Source: GCA-2737665 sp044344795
GTDB lineage: Bacteria; Bacteroidota; Bacteroidia; Palsa-965
Assembly: GCA_044344795.1 (NCBI GenBank)
Contig: JBIJCF010000002.1
Location: 100,834-164,833, forward strand
Length of the DNA stretch: 64,000 nt
Direction: 5' to 3'
Position 1 is the first letter of the stretch. Every line of letters begins with the position of its first letter. The notes beneath the pieces were generated by a model, which searched no databases, was not told where the DNA came from, and saw only the letters and a list, made by a program, of their open reading frames with translations. The translations under genes were made by a program, and so were the position numbers. Below are positions 44,332 through 53,569 of the stretch, piece after piece.

Positions 44332-47300
44332 ATGAGGCGTTACCTATTTTGTCTTCTTCTAATCTGTTCTGCATCTGCCGCTCTTCGTGTTCAGGCACAG
44401 CAAACGCAAGTGCACATTGCTCCGGATGCTGAGTTCAATCAGGCGTTGGACTTCTTTACTAAACAAAAGTATGCTGAAGCTTTAGATCGCTTTGATGCTA
44501 TTGTTAAAAATGCTGTAGACAAAAAATCCTTCTATGCGATAGATGCACAATACTATGCTGCTGTTTGTGCTACTGAATTGTTTCACAAAGATGCTGAAAT
44601 TCGCCTGCAAAAATTCTTAACCGATCATCCTGAAAGCGCGCGCAAGAACCGTGTTTACTACCATTTGGGGAGATATAATTTCCGCAAAAAGGACTATAAA
44701 GAAACCCTGGATTGGTTTCGTGAAATAGATGTGTACGATTTGCAAAAGGAGGAACTGTCAGAATATTATTTCAAGCGTGGTTATTCGCATTATGAACTTG
44801 GTCACACGGATTCTGCATCGAAGGACTTCTTTGAAATCAAGGACATTGATACCAAATATTCTCCTGCTGCAAATTATTACTATTCGCACATTGCGTACAC
44901 GCATGGAAACTACGAAACGGCTTTACAGGGTTTCAAACGGCTTACAGGGAATGAAACGTTCGGACCATTAGTCCCTTATTACATCGTTCAGATTTATTAC
45001 CTGCAAAAGCGTTATGAGGAAGTTATCGGTTATGCGCCGGCTATGTTAGATTCCGCGGAACCGAAAAAACGTTTTGAAATTGCGCATATTGTTGGTGCTT
45101 CGTATTTCCGTGTAGGGAAATATCGTGAATCCATTCCGTATTACCAGTTGTTCCGAAAGGGCGCGGCATACTTGAACGAACAAGAAGGTTATGAATTAGG
45201 TTATGCGTATTATAAGTCCGACAGTTGTGAACAAGCACTCACGTATTTTCAGTTGGCGCTAACCGATTCGTTCACGCCACTCAATCAAAATATTTGGTAT
45301 CACGTAGCAGATTGTTACATCAAAACCGGAGATAAACATCTGGCGCGATCTGCATTCGGTAAAGCCGCAAGTATGCGCTTTGATCCTGTGGTACGTGAAG
45401 ATGCTTTGTTCAACTATGCGCGTCTCAGTTACGAATTGTCTTTCGATCCATTTAATGAGGCTATCATTGCGTTAAACGAATATTTGTTAGAATACCCCGA
45501 GAGTCCGCGTCGTGATGAGGCGTATGGCTTATTCACAAATATTTATCTCATTACCAGAAATTACAAAGAAGCGTTATCGTCAATTGAGAAAATCAAAATG
45601 CTCTCGCCTCAGATGCAGCCTACGTATCAAATGATTGCATACAATCGTGGTGTGGAGTTGTTGAAGGCAAAGAAATACGATGATGCCGTGGCGCACTTCA
45701 ACAAATCACTGATATATCCAATAAACATGGAAATGAGTGCGATGGCACGTTACTGGAAGGGCGAAGCGTATTATGCAAAGGCAGAATTTGAACGCGATAC
45801 GACAGGATACGTGAAGGCAATTGATGAATACAAGGCATTTCAGAATACACCCGGATCAGCAAACTACGGTTACTTTAACACAGCGAACTACAATACAGGA
45901 TATTGCTATTTCGAGATGAAAAATTGGAATGCTGCAGCAGTGGCATTTCGTAAATATGTTTCGCTAAAAGGCAAGTCCGATCCTCTTTCCCGTGTTTACG
46001 ATTCATATTTGCGATTGGGCGATGCGTATTTCCGTGTCGGAGACTTTGTTAATGCCAACGATTTTTACGGACAAGCAGTTGCACTCGCAACACCGGACGC
46101 TCGCTTTAAAGATTATGCCATGTATCAACAAGCCATGGCGTTAGGGTATTTAGGAAAGAAGAAAGAAAAGGCTGATTTATTACGCAACATGCGCGAGACT
46201 TATCCTAATTCACAATACCTCGCAAGCTCAAGATATCAGGAAGCAAAAACTTTGCACGATTTAAGAATGTATGATGAAGCGCTTGCTGCATATAGTAAGT
46301 TATACAACGATTTGCCGCAAAGTGAATATGCCGTGCCTTGCCTGATGAACATGGGATTAATATACCGCGCAAAGAACGATAATGACAATGCATTGGTGCA
46401 ATACAAAAAGGCAGTGGAGGCGGTTAAAGGAAAGGGAACTTCGTTGTTCGGTGATCTGATGCGTGAAATAAAAGACATCTATGTTTTAAAGGGACAACTT
46501 GATCAATGGGAGCAGTATGCTGAAAGTGTTGGGTATTTAGAAAGTGCTGCGGTTGCTGATAGTACAACGTATGCAGTTGCAACGAAGTTCTATAAGGAAG
46601 GAAACTGTGCGGAAGTGTTGAAACAATGCAACAAGTATATCTCCAAATATCCGGGAGGAATGTACATCACCGACATTCATCACATGCGTGCAGAATGCGC
46701 ATTTAAAGCCAATGATCTGACCACCGCGTTAGGTAGTTACAATGCTGTAATTGCTAAAGGAACTACGAAGTATACGCAACGTGCAATTGCGCAAGCAGCA
46801 CTCATTTACAATAAGCAAGGCGATTATGCGAATGCTGTGAAGTTATACCGTCGTGTAGAAATAGAAGCGACAGCACAAGGTGAACGCGATAATGCAAAAG
46901 TGAATTTGATGGTGTGTTATAATTATTTGAAAGTTGCGGACTCTGCCGCGTATTATGCGGGGCAGGTTCTGACATTGAAAGGACTGCCGTCTGACATTAT
47001 AGGGCAGGCTAACTTCTTAAAAGGCAATGATGCATTAGCGAAGAATGATAAAATCCAAGCGGATAAATACTTTAAGGAAGCGAAGAAATTGTTGCAGGGT
47101 ATGGAAGCCGGAGCTGAAGCAAGTTACCGCCTTTGCTGGATCAAGTATGATAACAAAGAACATAAAACCGCTAAGCAAGCAATTCTGGATCATATCAAAG
47201 AGAACGCAGGATTTTCACAATGGAGTGGAAAAGGTTGGTTGTTGTTATCTGATAATTATCTCGCGATGAAGGATACGATTAATGCACGGAAGATTCTTGA

Positions 47301-47496
47301 ATATTATATCGCGAATGGTGATGTGCCGGAGTTAGTTACCGAAGCACAACAGAAGTTGAATATACTGGATGCGTTAAAACCAAAACCAAGTGATCGCATT
47401 CGACAAGATTTGATCATTCCAATGGGTGAGCCAAAAGATGAAGGACTCTTTCAGAATGAAGCAGCTCCTCAACCTAACAATGGAGGTGGACAATGA
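44332..47496 (+). CDS. Large secreted tetratricopeptide-repeat protein
   Basis: 1054 residues. Signal peptide MRRYLFCLLLICSASAALRV-QAQ. Nearly the whole mature chain is built of TPR-like helix pairs (for example YAEALDRFDAIVKNA, YRESIPYYQLFRKGA, YDDAVAHFNKSLIYP, YDEALAAYSKLYNDLPQSEY, DYANAVKLYRRVEIE), followed by a Pro/Asn-rich tail (QNEAAPQPNNGGGQ). No catalytic motif. It probably is a periplasmic scaffold. ATGA overlap couples it to an outer-membrane barrel gene, which points to a two-component envelope complex. Confidence 0.88.
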   Translation: MRRYLFCLLLICSASAALRVQAQQTQVHIAPDAEFNQALDFFTKQKYAEALDRFDAIVKNAVDKKSFYAIDAQYYAAVCATELFHKDAEIRLQKFLTDHPESARKNRVYYHLGRYNFRKKDYKETLDWFREIDVYDLQKEELSEYYFKRGYSHYELGHTDSASKDFFEIKDIDTKYSPAANYYYSHIAYTHGNYETALQGFKRLTGNETFGPLVPYYIVQIYYLQKRYEEVIGYAPAMLDSAEPKKRFEIAHIVGASYFRVGKYRESIPYYQLFRKGAAYLNEQEGYELGYAYYKSDSCEQALTYFQLALTDSFTPLNQNIWYHVADCYIKTGDKHLARSAFGKAASMRFDPVVREDALFNYARLSYELSFDPFNEAIIALNEYLLEYPESPRRDEAYGLFTNIYLITRNYKEALSSIEKIKMLSPQMQPTYQMIAYNRGVELLKAKKYDDAVAHFNKSLIYPINMEMSAMARYWKGEAYYAKAEFERDTTGYVKAIDEYKAFQNTPGSANYGYFNTANYNTGYCYFEMKNWNAAAVAFRKYVSLKGKSDPLSRVYDSYLRLGDAYFRVGDFVNANDFYGQAVALATPDARFKDYAMYQQAMALGYLGKKKEKADLLRNMRETYPNSQYLASSRYQEAKTLHDLRMYDEALAAYSKLYNDLPQSEYAVPCLMNMGLIYRAKNDNDNALVQYKKAVEAVKGKGTSLFGDLMREIKDIYVLKGQLDQWEQYAESVGYLESAAVADSTTYAVATKFYKEGNCAEVLKQCNKYISKYPGGMYITDIHHMRAECAFKANDLTTALGSYNAVIAKGTTKYTQRAIAQAALIYNKQGDYANAVKLYRRVEIEATAQGERDNAKVNLMVCYNYLKVADSAAYYAGQVLTLKGLPSDIIGQANFLKGNDALAKNDKIQADKYFKEAKKLLQGMEAGAEASYRLCWIKYDNKEHKTAKQAILDHIKENAGFSQWSGKGWLLLSDNYLAMKDTINARKILEYYIANGDVPELVTEAQQKLNILDALKPKPSDRIRQDLIIPMGEPKDEGLFQNEAAPQPNNGGGQ

Positions 47497-49133
47497 AAAA
47501 GTTATTGATCATATTAAGTTGTTCCATTAGCGTAACAATTTTCGCGCAAATCGGCTTTACAATTGATGCGGAGGGAAGTGCGTCTCCGATTATTTTAGAT
47601 GAAGTCAGGAAGTTGCCGGAAGAGGTGCTGTTCAAAGACACAACACTGAAGAAGCCCGACTTTCAATACAATCTGCCGACAAAACGTTATGTCACTTCTT
47701 TCGTTCCGGATACCATCAATCCCGCAAAGTTATCTAGTGAACCACTAACGAAATTGTACAGAACGTATGCGCGTGTTGGAGTTGGAAATTACGGCACCTT
47801 ATACGGGCAGATTAATGTAATGAGTTTGCGTTCGAAAAAAGGCGCATATGGTTTAAGACTGCAACATCATTCTGCAAAAGGCCCTGAGGAAGTGCAGAGT
47901 GAGTACTCCGGATTTTCAACACAAAAGGCGAATATTTGGGGAACAACATTTTTCGGAAAACACTCGTTGTCCGCCGGTTTTGATTATAATCGTCGCAAGG
48001 TGTCGTACTTCGGAAGCGTTAATCCTGAAAACATTTTCACCGAGAACTTTTCTTCGCAATGGTATAATCTGTATCAGGCAGAAACAAAATTGAAAAGTTA
48101 TTATCGCGATTCCTCTGCTATTAATCATCAAATTGATGCTCACTATTACTTCATGAATGATCGATATAAGGTAGGCGAGAATAATTTTCTTTTAACTGCT
48201 AATGCAGGTCGTTACCTGAATAAGGAATACATCGATGCCTTGTTCGAAACCGATTATAACAGAACACACGGAGAGCAGGATACGGTTGTAAATTCTATTA
48301 TCCGTTTCACCCCAAGATTTACAGTGCACACTCCAAAGTTTGATGCACGAATTGGTGTTGGATTGCACTTTCAAGCAGGTGATGAAAAGTTGACACTCGT
48401 TTATCCTCAAGCGTATTTCAGCTATAATATCATCAACAATATCATTACGCCGTACGTTGCATTGTCAGGAGGTCTTGAACGTAATTCGTATCGGTCATTT
48501 ACCGAAATCAACCCTTTCATCATTAACTCTTCGGCATTCGGTTTGCGCAATACACAACGTCGTTATGAGCTTTCTGCCGGTATTCGCGGAAGCCTTTCTT
48601 CCGAAATAAGTTATGATGCTAAAGTGAAGTTGTATGAATTACGTAATGCGCCGTTCTTCGTAAATACTTCTGAGCCGGTTGATATTTTCAGAAACAAGTT
48701 CATGATCGTTTACGATGATGTAGAAGTGGTGCAGGTTCATGGCGAATTGAGCTGGCAACGTTTCGAAAAAATTCGGGTTTTAGCAGTCGGTGATTATTTT
48801 AAATACTCCATGACCAATGAAGCACGACCATGGCATACCCCGGCGTTGCGCTTGGCATTGACAAGCCAATATAATTTGCGCGATAAAATATTAGCCGGAG
48901 CCAGTGTCTATTATTTAAGCGGACAATATGCTAAGCTGATTAATGGTTCACAGTTTAGCGAAGTAACATTAGACGGTCTTGTAGATGTTAATTTGAATTT
49001 TGAATACCGCTACACGAAGTTCTTATCGCTGTATGCTAATTTCAATAACATCGCAGCGCAACGATATCAGCGCTGGTATGGTTATCCTACGCAGCGATTT
49101 AACTTTGTTGCCGGGTTATCTTATACGTTTTGA
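47493..49133 (+). CDS. Outer-membrane beta-barrel protein (TonB-dependent-receptor-like barrel)
   Basis: 546 residues; ATGA overlap with the TPR gene. Signal peptide MKKLLIILSCSISVTIFAQ. The rest is a run of amphipathic strands with aromatic girdle residues (GTLYGQINVMSL, AYFSYNIINNIITPYVALSG, LNFEYRYTKFLSLYANFNNI) and it ends RFNFVAGLSYTF, with the C-terminal Phe that is typical of outer-membrane barrels. No plug domain or TonB box was seen, so it is not a full TonB-dependent receptor. Likely partner of the TPR protein. Confidence 0.85.
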   Translation: MKKLLIILSCSISVTIFAQIGFTIDAEGSASPIILDEVRKLPEEVLFKDTTLKKPDFQYNLPTKRYVTSFVPDTINPAKLSSEPLTKLYRTYARVGVGNYGTLYGQINVMSLRSKKGAYGLRLQHHSAKGPEEVQSEYSGFSTQKANIWGTTFFGKHSLSAGFDYNRRKVSYFGSVNPENIFTENFSSQWYNLYQAETKLKSYYRDSSAINHQIDAHYYFMNDRYKVGENNFLLTANAGRYLNKEYIDALFETDYNRTHGEQDTVVNSIIRFTPRFTVHTPKFDARIGVGLHFQAGDEKLTLVYPQAYFSYNIINNIITPYVALSGGLERNSYRSFTEINPFIINSSAFGLRNTQRRYELSAGIRGSLSSEISYDAKVKLYELRNAPFFVNTSEPVDIFRNKFMIVYDDVEVVQVHGELSWQRFEKIRVLAVGDYFKYSMTNEARPWHTPALRLALTSQYNLRDKILAGASVYYLSGQYAKLINGSQFSEVTLDGLVDVNLNFEYRYTKFLSLYANFNNIAAQRYQRWYGYPTQRFNFVAGLSYTF

Positions 49134-49263
49134 ACGCGTAAGAAAAACGCTTAAATAGCCATATCCTAATTCTCCAAATTTTTGGCGTAACAAGTTCTCG
49201 ACAATTTGTTGATAAGCCTCAATGTTTTCAAGGGTTTAAGGTCATTCGTGACGGCATTTTTCG

Positions 49264-49271
49264 TAACTTTA
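49264..49271 (+). promoter_or_regulatory. TAnnTTTG-like -7 box, gyrB
   Basis: TAACTTTA, one mismatch, 36 bases before the gyrB ATG at 49308. Confidence 0.45.
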
Positions 49272-49307
49272 CAACACATTAAAAAATCGAAAAAATCCTG
49301 ATTAGAT

Positions 49308-51266
49308 ATGGAAGAAATTGTAAAAGGTAAAGCGTCAGATTATTCGGCGGATAGTATTCAGGTTTTGGAAGGATTGGAGGCTGTGCGCAAGCGTCCAGCG
49401 ATGTATATCGGAGATGTTGGTGTGAAGGGATTGCATCACTTGGTGTACGAGGTGGTGGATAATTCGATCGATGAGGCTTTGGCCGGACATTGTACCGATA
49501 TTCATGTGACCATTCACAAAAACAACGCTATTTCAGTGGAGGATAATGGTCGCGGAATTCCGACTGATATTCATGCGAAGGAGGGGCGTTCTGCATTGGA
49601 GGTAGTAATGACTGTATTGCACGCCGGCGGTAAGTTTGACAAAGATTCGTATAAGGTTTCGGGTGGTTTGCATGGTGTGGGTGTATCCTGCGTTAATGCG
49701 CTGTCAACCTTAATGAAAACTACCGTTCAGCGTCAAGGTAAAATTTTCCAGCAAGAGTTTAGTTGCGGAAAACCGCTGTATCCTGTAAAGGTGATTGGTG
49801 AAAGCGACAAAACCGGTACAACGCAGTATTTCGAGCCGGACTATTCTATTTTTACCGTTCAGGAATACAATTACGATACGTTGGCAAGTCGTATGCGTGA
49901 ATTGGCCTTCTTGAATAAAGGCATTCGCATTATCCTTGCCGATGAGCGCCGTCAAATTGAGGATGGAACTGTTTACAGTGAAGAGTTTTATTCACAAGGC
50001 GGTCTTCGCGAGTTTGTTGAGTACCTTGATGCTAATCGCGAGAAATTAAGCGAGGAAGTAATTCACATTGAAGGAGAGAGAAATGGCATTCCGGTAGAAG
50101 TAGCCATGCAATACAATTCTTCCTTCTCTGAAAATTTGCATTCGTATGTAAATAACATTAATACTCACGAAGGTGGTACTCACGTAGCAGGTTTTCGTCG
50201 CGGATTAACGCGTACACTGAAATCCTACGCTGAGAAGCAAGGCTTATTCGCCAAGTTGAAATTTGAAATTAACGGAGACGATTTCCGTGAGGGTTTAACA
50301 GCCGTTATCTCTGTGAAAGTTGCAGAGCCTCAATTTGAAGGACAAACAAAAACAAAGTTGGGCAACGGTGAAGTAGATGGTGCAGTAAGTGCCGCAGTGA
50401 GTGAAATGTTGTCTAATTACTTGGAGGAGCATCCGAAGCAAGCGCGAATGATTGTAGATAAAGTAATTCTTGCTGCAACAGCACGTCACGCTGCGCGAAA
50501 AGCACGTGAATTGGTTCAGCGTAAGGGTGCTTTAACAGGTGGAGGCCTACCGGGTAAACTGGCCGATTGTTCTGAAAATGATCCAACGAAATGTGAATTA
50601 TTCCTCGTCGAAGGAGACTCCGCAGGCGGTACAGCTAAACAGGGACGAAATCGTGCCTTCCAGGCTATTCTTCCACTTCGAGGAAAAATCTTGAACGTGG
50701 AGAAGGCGATGGAACATAAGATTTACGAAAACGAAGAAATTAAAAATATTTTCACTGCATTGGGTGTTCATCGCGGAACAGTAGAAGATGAGCGAGCGTT
50801 GAATTTGGACAAGCTTCGTTATCATAAAATTGTGATCATGACGGATGCGGATGTGGATGGGAGTCACATTACGACCTTAATCCTGACATTCTTTTTCCGT
50901 CATATGCGCGAATTGGTTGAACGTGGATACGTTTATATCGCAGCTCCACCATTGTATTTAGTGAAAAAGGGCAAAGAAGAGCGCTACTGCTGGAACGAGG
51001 AACAGCGTGACATCTTCATCAAGGAATTGGCAGGAGAAGGTAAGGAGTCGTCGGTGAATATTCAACGTTACAAGGGTCTTGGAGAAATGAATGCTGAGCA
51101 GTTGTGGTCCACGACGATGAATCCGGATAGCAGAACATTGCGTCAGGTTTCTATTGACAGTGCTGCTGAAGCTGATCGTATTTTTTCCATGCTTATGGGT
51201 GATGATGTTCCACCCCGTCGTGAGTTTATTGAAAAGAACGCGAAATACGCCAAGATCGACGCATAA
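49308..51266 (+). CDS. gyrB: DNA gyrase subunit B
   Basis: 652 residues, the standard short GyrB. ATPase (GHKL) part: VRKRPAMYIGDVGVKGLHHL, EVVDNSIDEALAGHC, EDNGRGIPTDIH and VSGGLHGVGVSCVNALS. Transducer domain in the middle. TOPRIM: CELFLVEGDSAGGTAKQGRN (catalytic Glu) and IMTDADVDGSHITTLILTFF (DxD). C-terminal QRYKGLGEMNAEQLWSTTMN is the gyrase B tail. It introduces negative supercoils with GyrA. Topoisomerase IV ParE is the alternative, but the QRYKGLGEMN/QLW ending and length fit GyrB. Followed by a terminator. Confidence 0.97.
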   Translation: MEEIVKGKASDYSADSIQVLEGLEAVRKRPAMYIGDVGVKGLHHLVYEVVDNSIDEALAGHCTDIHVTIHKNNAISVEDNGRGIPTDIHAKEGRSALEVVMTVLHAGGKFDKDSYKVSGGLHGVGVSCVNALSTLMKTTVQRQGKIFQQEFSCGKPLYPVKVIGESDKTGTTQYFEPDYSIFTVQEYNYDTLASRMRELAFLNKGIRIILADERRQIEDGTVYSEEFYSQGGLREFVEYLDANREKLSEEVIHIEGERNGIPVEVAMQYNSSFSENLHSYVNNINTHEGGTHVAGFRRGLTRTLKSYAEKQGLFAKLKFEINGDDFREGLTAVISVKVAEPQFEGQTKTKLGNGEVDGAVSAAVSEMLSNYLEEHPKQARMIVDKVILAATARHAARKARELVQRKGALTGGGLPGKLADCSENDPTKCELFLVEGDSAGGTAKQGRNRAFQAILPLRGKILNVEKAMEHKIYENEEIKNIFTALGVHRGTVEDERALNLDKLRYHKIVIMTDADVDGSHITTLILTFFFRHMRELVERGYVYIAAPPLYLVKKGKEERYCWNEEQRDIFIKELAGEGKESSVNIQRYKGLGEMNAEQLWSTTMNPDSRTLRQVSIDSAAEADRIFSMLMGDDVPPRREFIEKNAKYAKIDA

Positions 51267-51285
51267 TAACATCTTCCATAGATAT

Positions 51286-51315
51286 AAAAAGGACAGCCTA
51301 TTGGTTGTCCTTTTT
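51286..51315 (+). terminator. Rho-independent terminator of gyrB
   Basis: Stem AAAAAGGACAGCC / GGTTGTCCTTTTT (13 pairs with one G-T), 4-base loop, ending in a T-run, 19 bases after the gyrB stop. Confidence 0.85.
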
Positions 51316-51339
51316 ATTGTTATGTCAATAATTGGAAAT

Positions 51340-51371
51340 AAAAAATGCTACTCATTTGAGTAGCATTTTTT
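51340..51371 (-). terminator. Rho-independent terminator of the collagen-like gene
   Basis: Perfect 15-bp stem AAAAAATGCTACTCA / TGAGTAGCATTTTTT with a 2-base loop. Lies 16 bases beyond the minus-strand stop at 51388 and has a T-run in both directions, so it may also back up the gyrB terminator. Confidence 0.85.
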
Positions 51372-51387
51372 ACGTTTTGTTTTATGT

Positions 51388-53400
51388 CTATCGCTTGCTT
51401 CCGCCTTTACCTGCAGGGGCAGGAGTTGCAGGAGCAGCTTCAACTTGAGCAGGTTGGGCTTGAGTGGATTGAACTCGTTGCGGTCCAACCGGGAAACGAG
51501 CGTCAGCATACTGTGAAGTAGCTGTGTTCGCACGGTTGCCTACAATTTGCCAAGTAAACTTCGTGTTGGAATTGCCGTTGTTTAATTCTACAACGGCAAA
51601 TCCATTTATTGATTTATTCTCAACGTAAACGCCTTGGCAATTTCCTTCCAACTGAATAAATACTTTCACCGGCTTATTTGGATCCATGTTCATTGCTAAA
51701 ACAGGATCAATAGTAACATGTGCTTTGCCATTTACTAGCTGACCTTCACCAAAATCCTGAAACAATACTTCAGGCGCTTCCGTGCAGAACATCACCCGGT
51801 TTTGTCCGGATTGATCCTGAATCATAGTCGATTTAGTACCGGCTGAAAGAATCGCGTAATCAATATTTCCGGTACGTCCGCCAACATATGCAAATCCATT
51901 CACGGAATTCAAGAAGTCGAAGTAACCACCCCAGCGGTCATTACTTAAGGCTGCTGCAGCAAATCCTGTTGTTCCAAATGAAGTACCGTTACCTACAACA
52001 CCTTCACCTGTTCCTGTGTTAGTAATCCCGGTGATGTTATTACCACCACCCATTACACCAATACCTGTCGCTGTATTGGTTCCAATAGCATACACACCGT
52101 TTGCTGTTCCATTCGCAGATAGTCCGGATCCATTTGCAAGTACAGAACCTGCAGCAATATTAGTTCCTAAGGCGATAATACCTGTACCTGTTGCATTTTG
52201 GTTAAAGCCACGTACACCTGTTACCAATGCTCCATTTGCTACACCATTAACACCAAATCCGGTTGTTGATAAACCTCCTACACCAATACCACCTGCAGTG
52301 TTATTGCCAAATACGCCCACACCGGCATTGTTCCCATTTTGTCCGAATACACCAACACCATTAGCTGCGTTTATACCTAAAACACCCTGACCATTACCTG
52401 TATTTTCACCGTACAAGCCTGCAAATGCCCCTGCACTGTAACCGCTGATTGGATAATCGGTTTGATTCGCTACGGTATTTGTCGCTCCCGGATAGTTACT
52501 GCCATATACAGCAAACAAATCTCCCGCAAATGTGGTAGTTGAGTTAATAGTAGCTTGTGGTGTCGTATAGAATCGCATGCGCTCATTTCCTGCCGCAGCA
52601 CCATTCGTTTTAACAACGAATGCTTGTGCATCAGTAGTGCCAATGAAGTTCGTACCCGCTGTTGTTCCACTATTACCTGTTGTTAACCAAGCAGCAGTTG
52701 TAGAGGTTATTGGACCTCCGGAACCTGCAGTTCCGTTAACAGTAACAGTTCCATTGGCATTGTATGTAATTGCAGATAAAGTCCATGTAGGACCTGTAGG
52801 ACCTGCACTACCTGTCGGGCCTTGTGGACCTGTTGCTCCATTAGCGCCGGCAACCCCGGTCGCGCCTGTCAATCCTGTCGGACCGGTAGATCCGTTCGCT
52901 CCATTTGTTCCTGTCGCCCCGGTTGGCCCTGTTGGTCCAATTCCAATGCCTGTTGGTCCAGTCGGTCCTGTAGTTCCTGCAGCACCTGTTGGACCCGGAT
53001 CGCCTGATGGTCCCGTTGGTCCTGTAACACCATTAGATCCGGCAACGCCTGTTGGTCCTGTAGCACCTGTAACGCCGTTTGATCCTGCAGGTCCTGTTGG
53101 CCCTGTAGGTCCTGTTGATGATGTTGAAGTACACATGTTTTGCCACGTTGTAGTCGCAGCAATGTAGTAGAAGAAACAATCAAAGTTGGTATCATAAACT
53201 AAAAGACCATTTGCCGGCGTAGTAATTGCCAAACGTTGAGCAGTGGTCATGCGTGGTACCAATACACCTTGAGATGTAGACTGGACATCAAGCATTGAAG
53301 AGGCATCTGGAGTGTTAGTGCCTATACCTACGTTGTTCTGGGCAAATGCAACAAAACTCGCTAATGCAGTGAATCCGAGTACTACAGCTATTTTTTTCAT
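51388..53400 (-). CDS. Collagen-like secreted surface protein (copy 1)
   Basis: 670 residues. Signal peptide MKKIAVVLGFTALASFVAFA-Q. Residues 21-92 are a conserved head (NNVGIGTNTPDASSMLDVQS, GVLVPRMTTAQRLAITTPAN, FFYYIAATTTWQNM). Residues 97-205 are Gly-x-y triplets rich in GPTG. Residues about 206-560 form a long Gly/Asn/Ala/Thr-rich beta region (AGVGVFGNNTAGGIGVGGLS type repeats), like phage tail-fibre shafts. The end (about 560-670) has MFCTEAPEVLFQDFGEGQLV, VFIQLEGNCQGVYVENKSIN and a Pro/Ala-rich tail. No T9SS tail is visible. The head is almost identical to that of the next gene. Confidence 0.88.
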   Translation of the reverse strand: MKKIAVVLGFTALASFVAFAQNNVGIGTNTPDASSMLDVQSTSQGVLVPRMTTAQRLAITTPANGLLVYDTNFDCFFYYIAATTTWQNMCTSTSSTGPTGPTGPAGSNGVTGATGPTGVAGSNGVTGPTGPSGDPGPTGAAGTTGPTGPTGIGIGPTGPTGATGTNGANGSTGPTGLTGATGVAGANGATGPQGPTGSAGPTGPTWTLSAITYNANGTVTVNGTAGSGGPITSTTAAWLTTGNSGTTAGTNFIGTTDAQAFVVKTNGAAAGNERMRFYTTPQATINSTTTFAGDLFAVYGSNYPGATNTVANQTDYPISGYSAGAFAGLYGENTGNGQGVLGINAANGVGVFGQNGNNAGVGVFGNNTAGGIGVGGLSTTGFGVNGVANGALVTGVRGFNQNATGTGIIALGTNIAAGSVLANGSGLSANGTANGVYAIGTNTATGIGVMGGGNNITGITNTGTGEGVVGNGTSFGTTGFAAAALSNDRWGGYFDFLNSVNGFAYVGGRTGNIDYAILSAGTKSTMIQDQSGQNRVMFCTEAPEVLFQDFGEGQLVNGKAHVTIDPVLAMNMDPNKPVKVFIQLEGNCQGVYVENKSINGFAVVELNNGNSNTKFTWQIVGNRANTATSQYADARFPVGPQRVQSTQAQPAQVEAAPATPAPAGKGGSKR
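52786..53112 (-). repeat. Collagen-like Gly-x-y repeat, copy 1
   Basis: Codes for about 36 triplets (residues 97-205), mostly GPT, GAT, GPA and GAN, with a few breaks such as GIGIGPTG. Confidence 0.85.
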
Positions 53401-53423
53401 ATAAAATTTTCTCGACGGGAATT

Positions 53424-53431
53424 GAAAGATA
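53424..53431 (-). promoter_or_regulatory. TAnnTTTG-like -7 box, collagen-like copy 1
   Basis: Minus-strand TATCTTTC, one mismatch, 23 bases before the ATG at 53400. Confidence 0.4.
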
Positions 53432-53569
53432 ATTCAAACAGTAAGATAAAAAAATCGGCTGACGAAGAACCATCAAATCTTTATTGAACAAAAATTGGGA
53501 CCCGCGGGCATTAAAAAAAAGTCTTTTTATACAAGAAGGCTCTTTCAAAACACGATGAATTTTAGAAAC

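Noticed and set aside
49136..49165. Small GCGT/ACGC hairpin after the outer-membrane barrel gene as a terminator
   Set aside because: Only a 4-bp stem and no following T-run.
52577..53167. Plus-strand Pro/Val/Ala-rich open frame opposite collagen-like copy 1
   Set aside because: It is the antisense shadow of the Gly-x-y repeat: GGT/CCT triplets read backwards give P-V-G-P. No ribosome site, no family and no signal peptide.
53500..53560. Possible terminator between the two collagen-like genes
   Set aside because: Stem AGTCTT/AAGGCT has a mismatch on the minus strand, where it would be needed; too weak to call.
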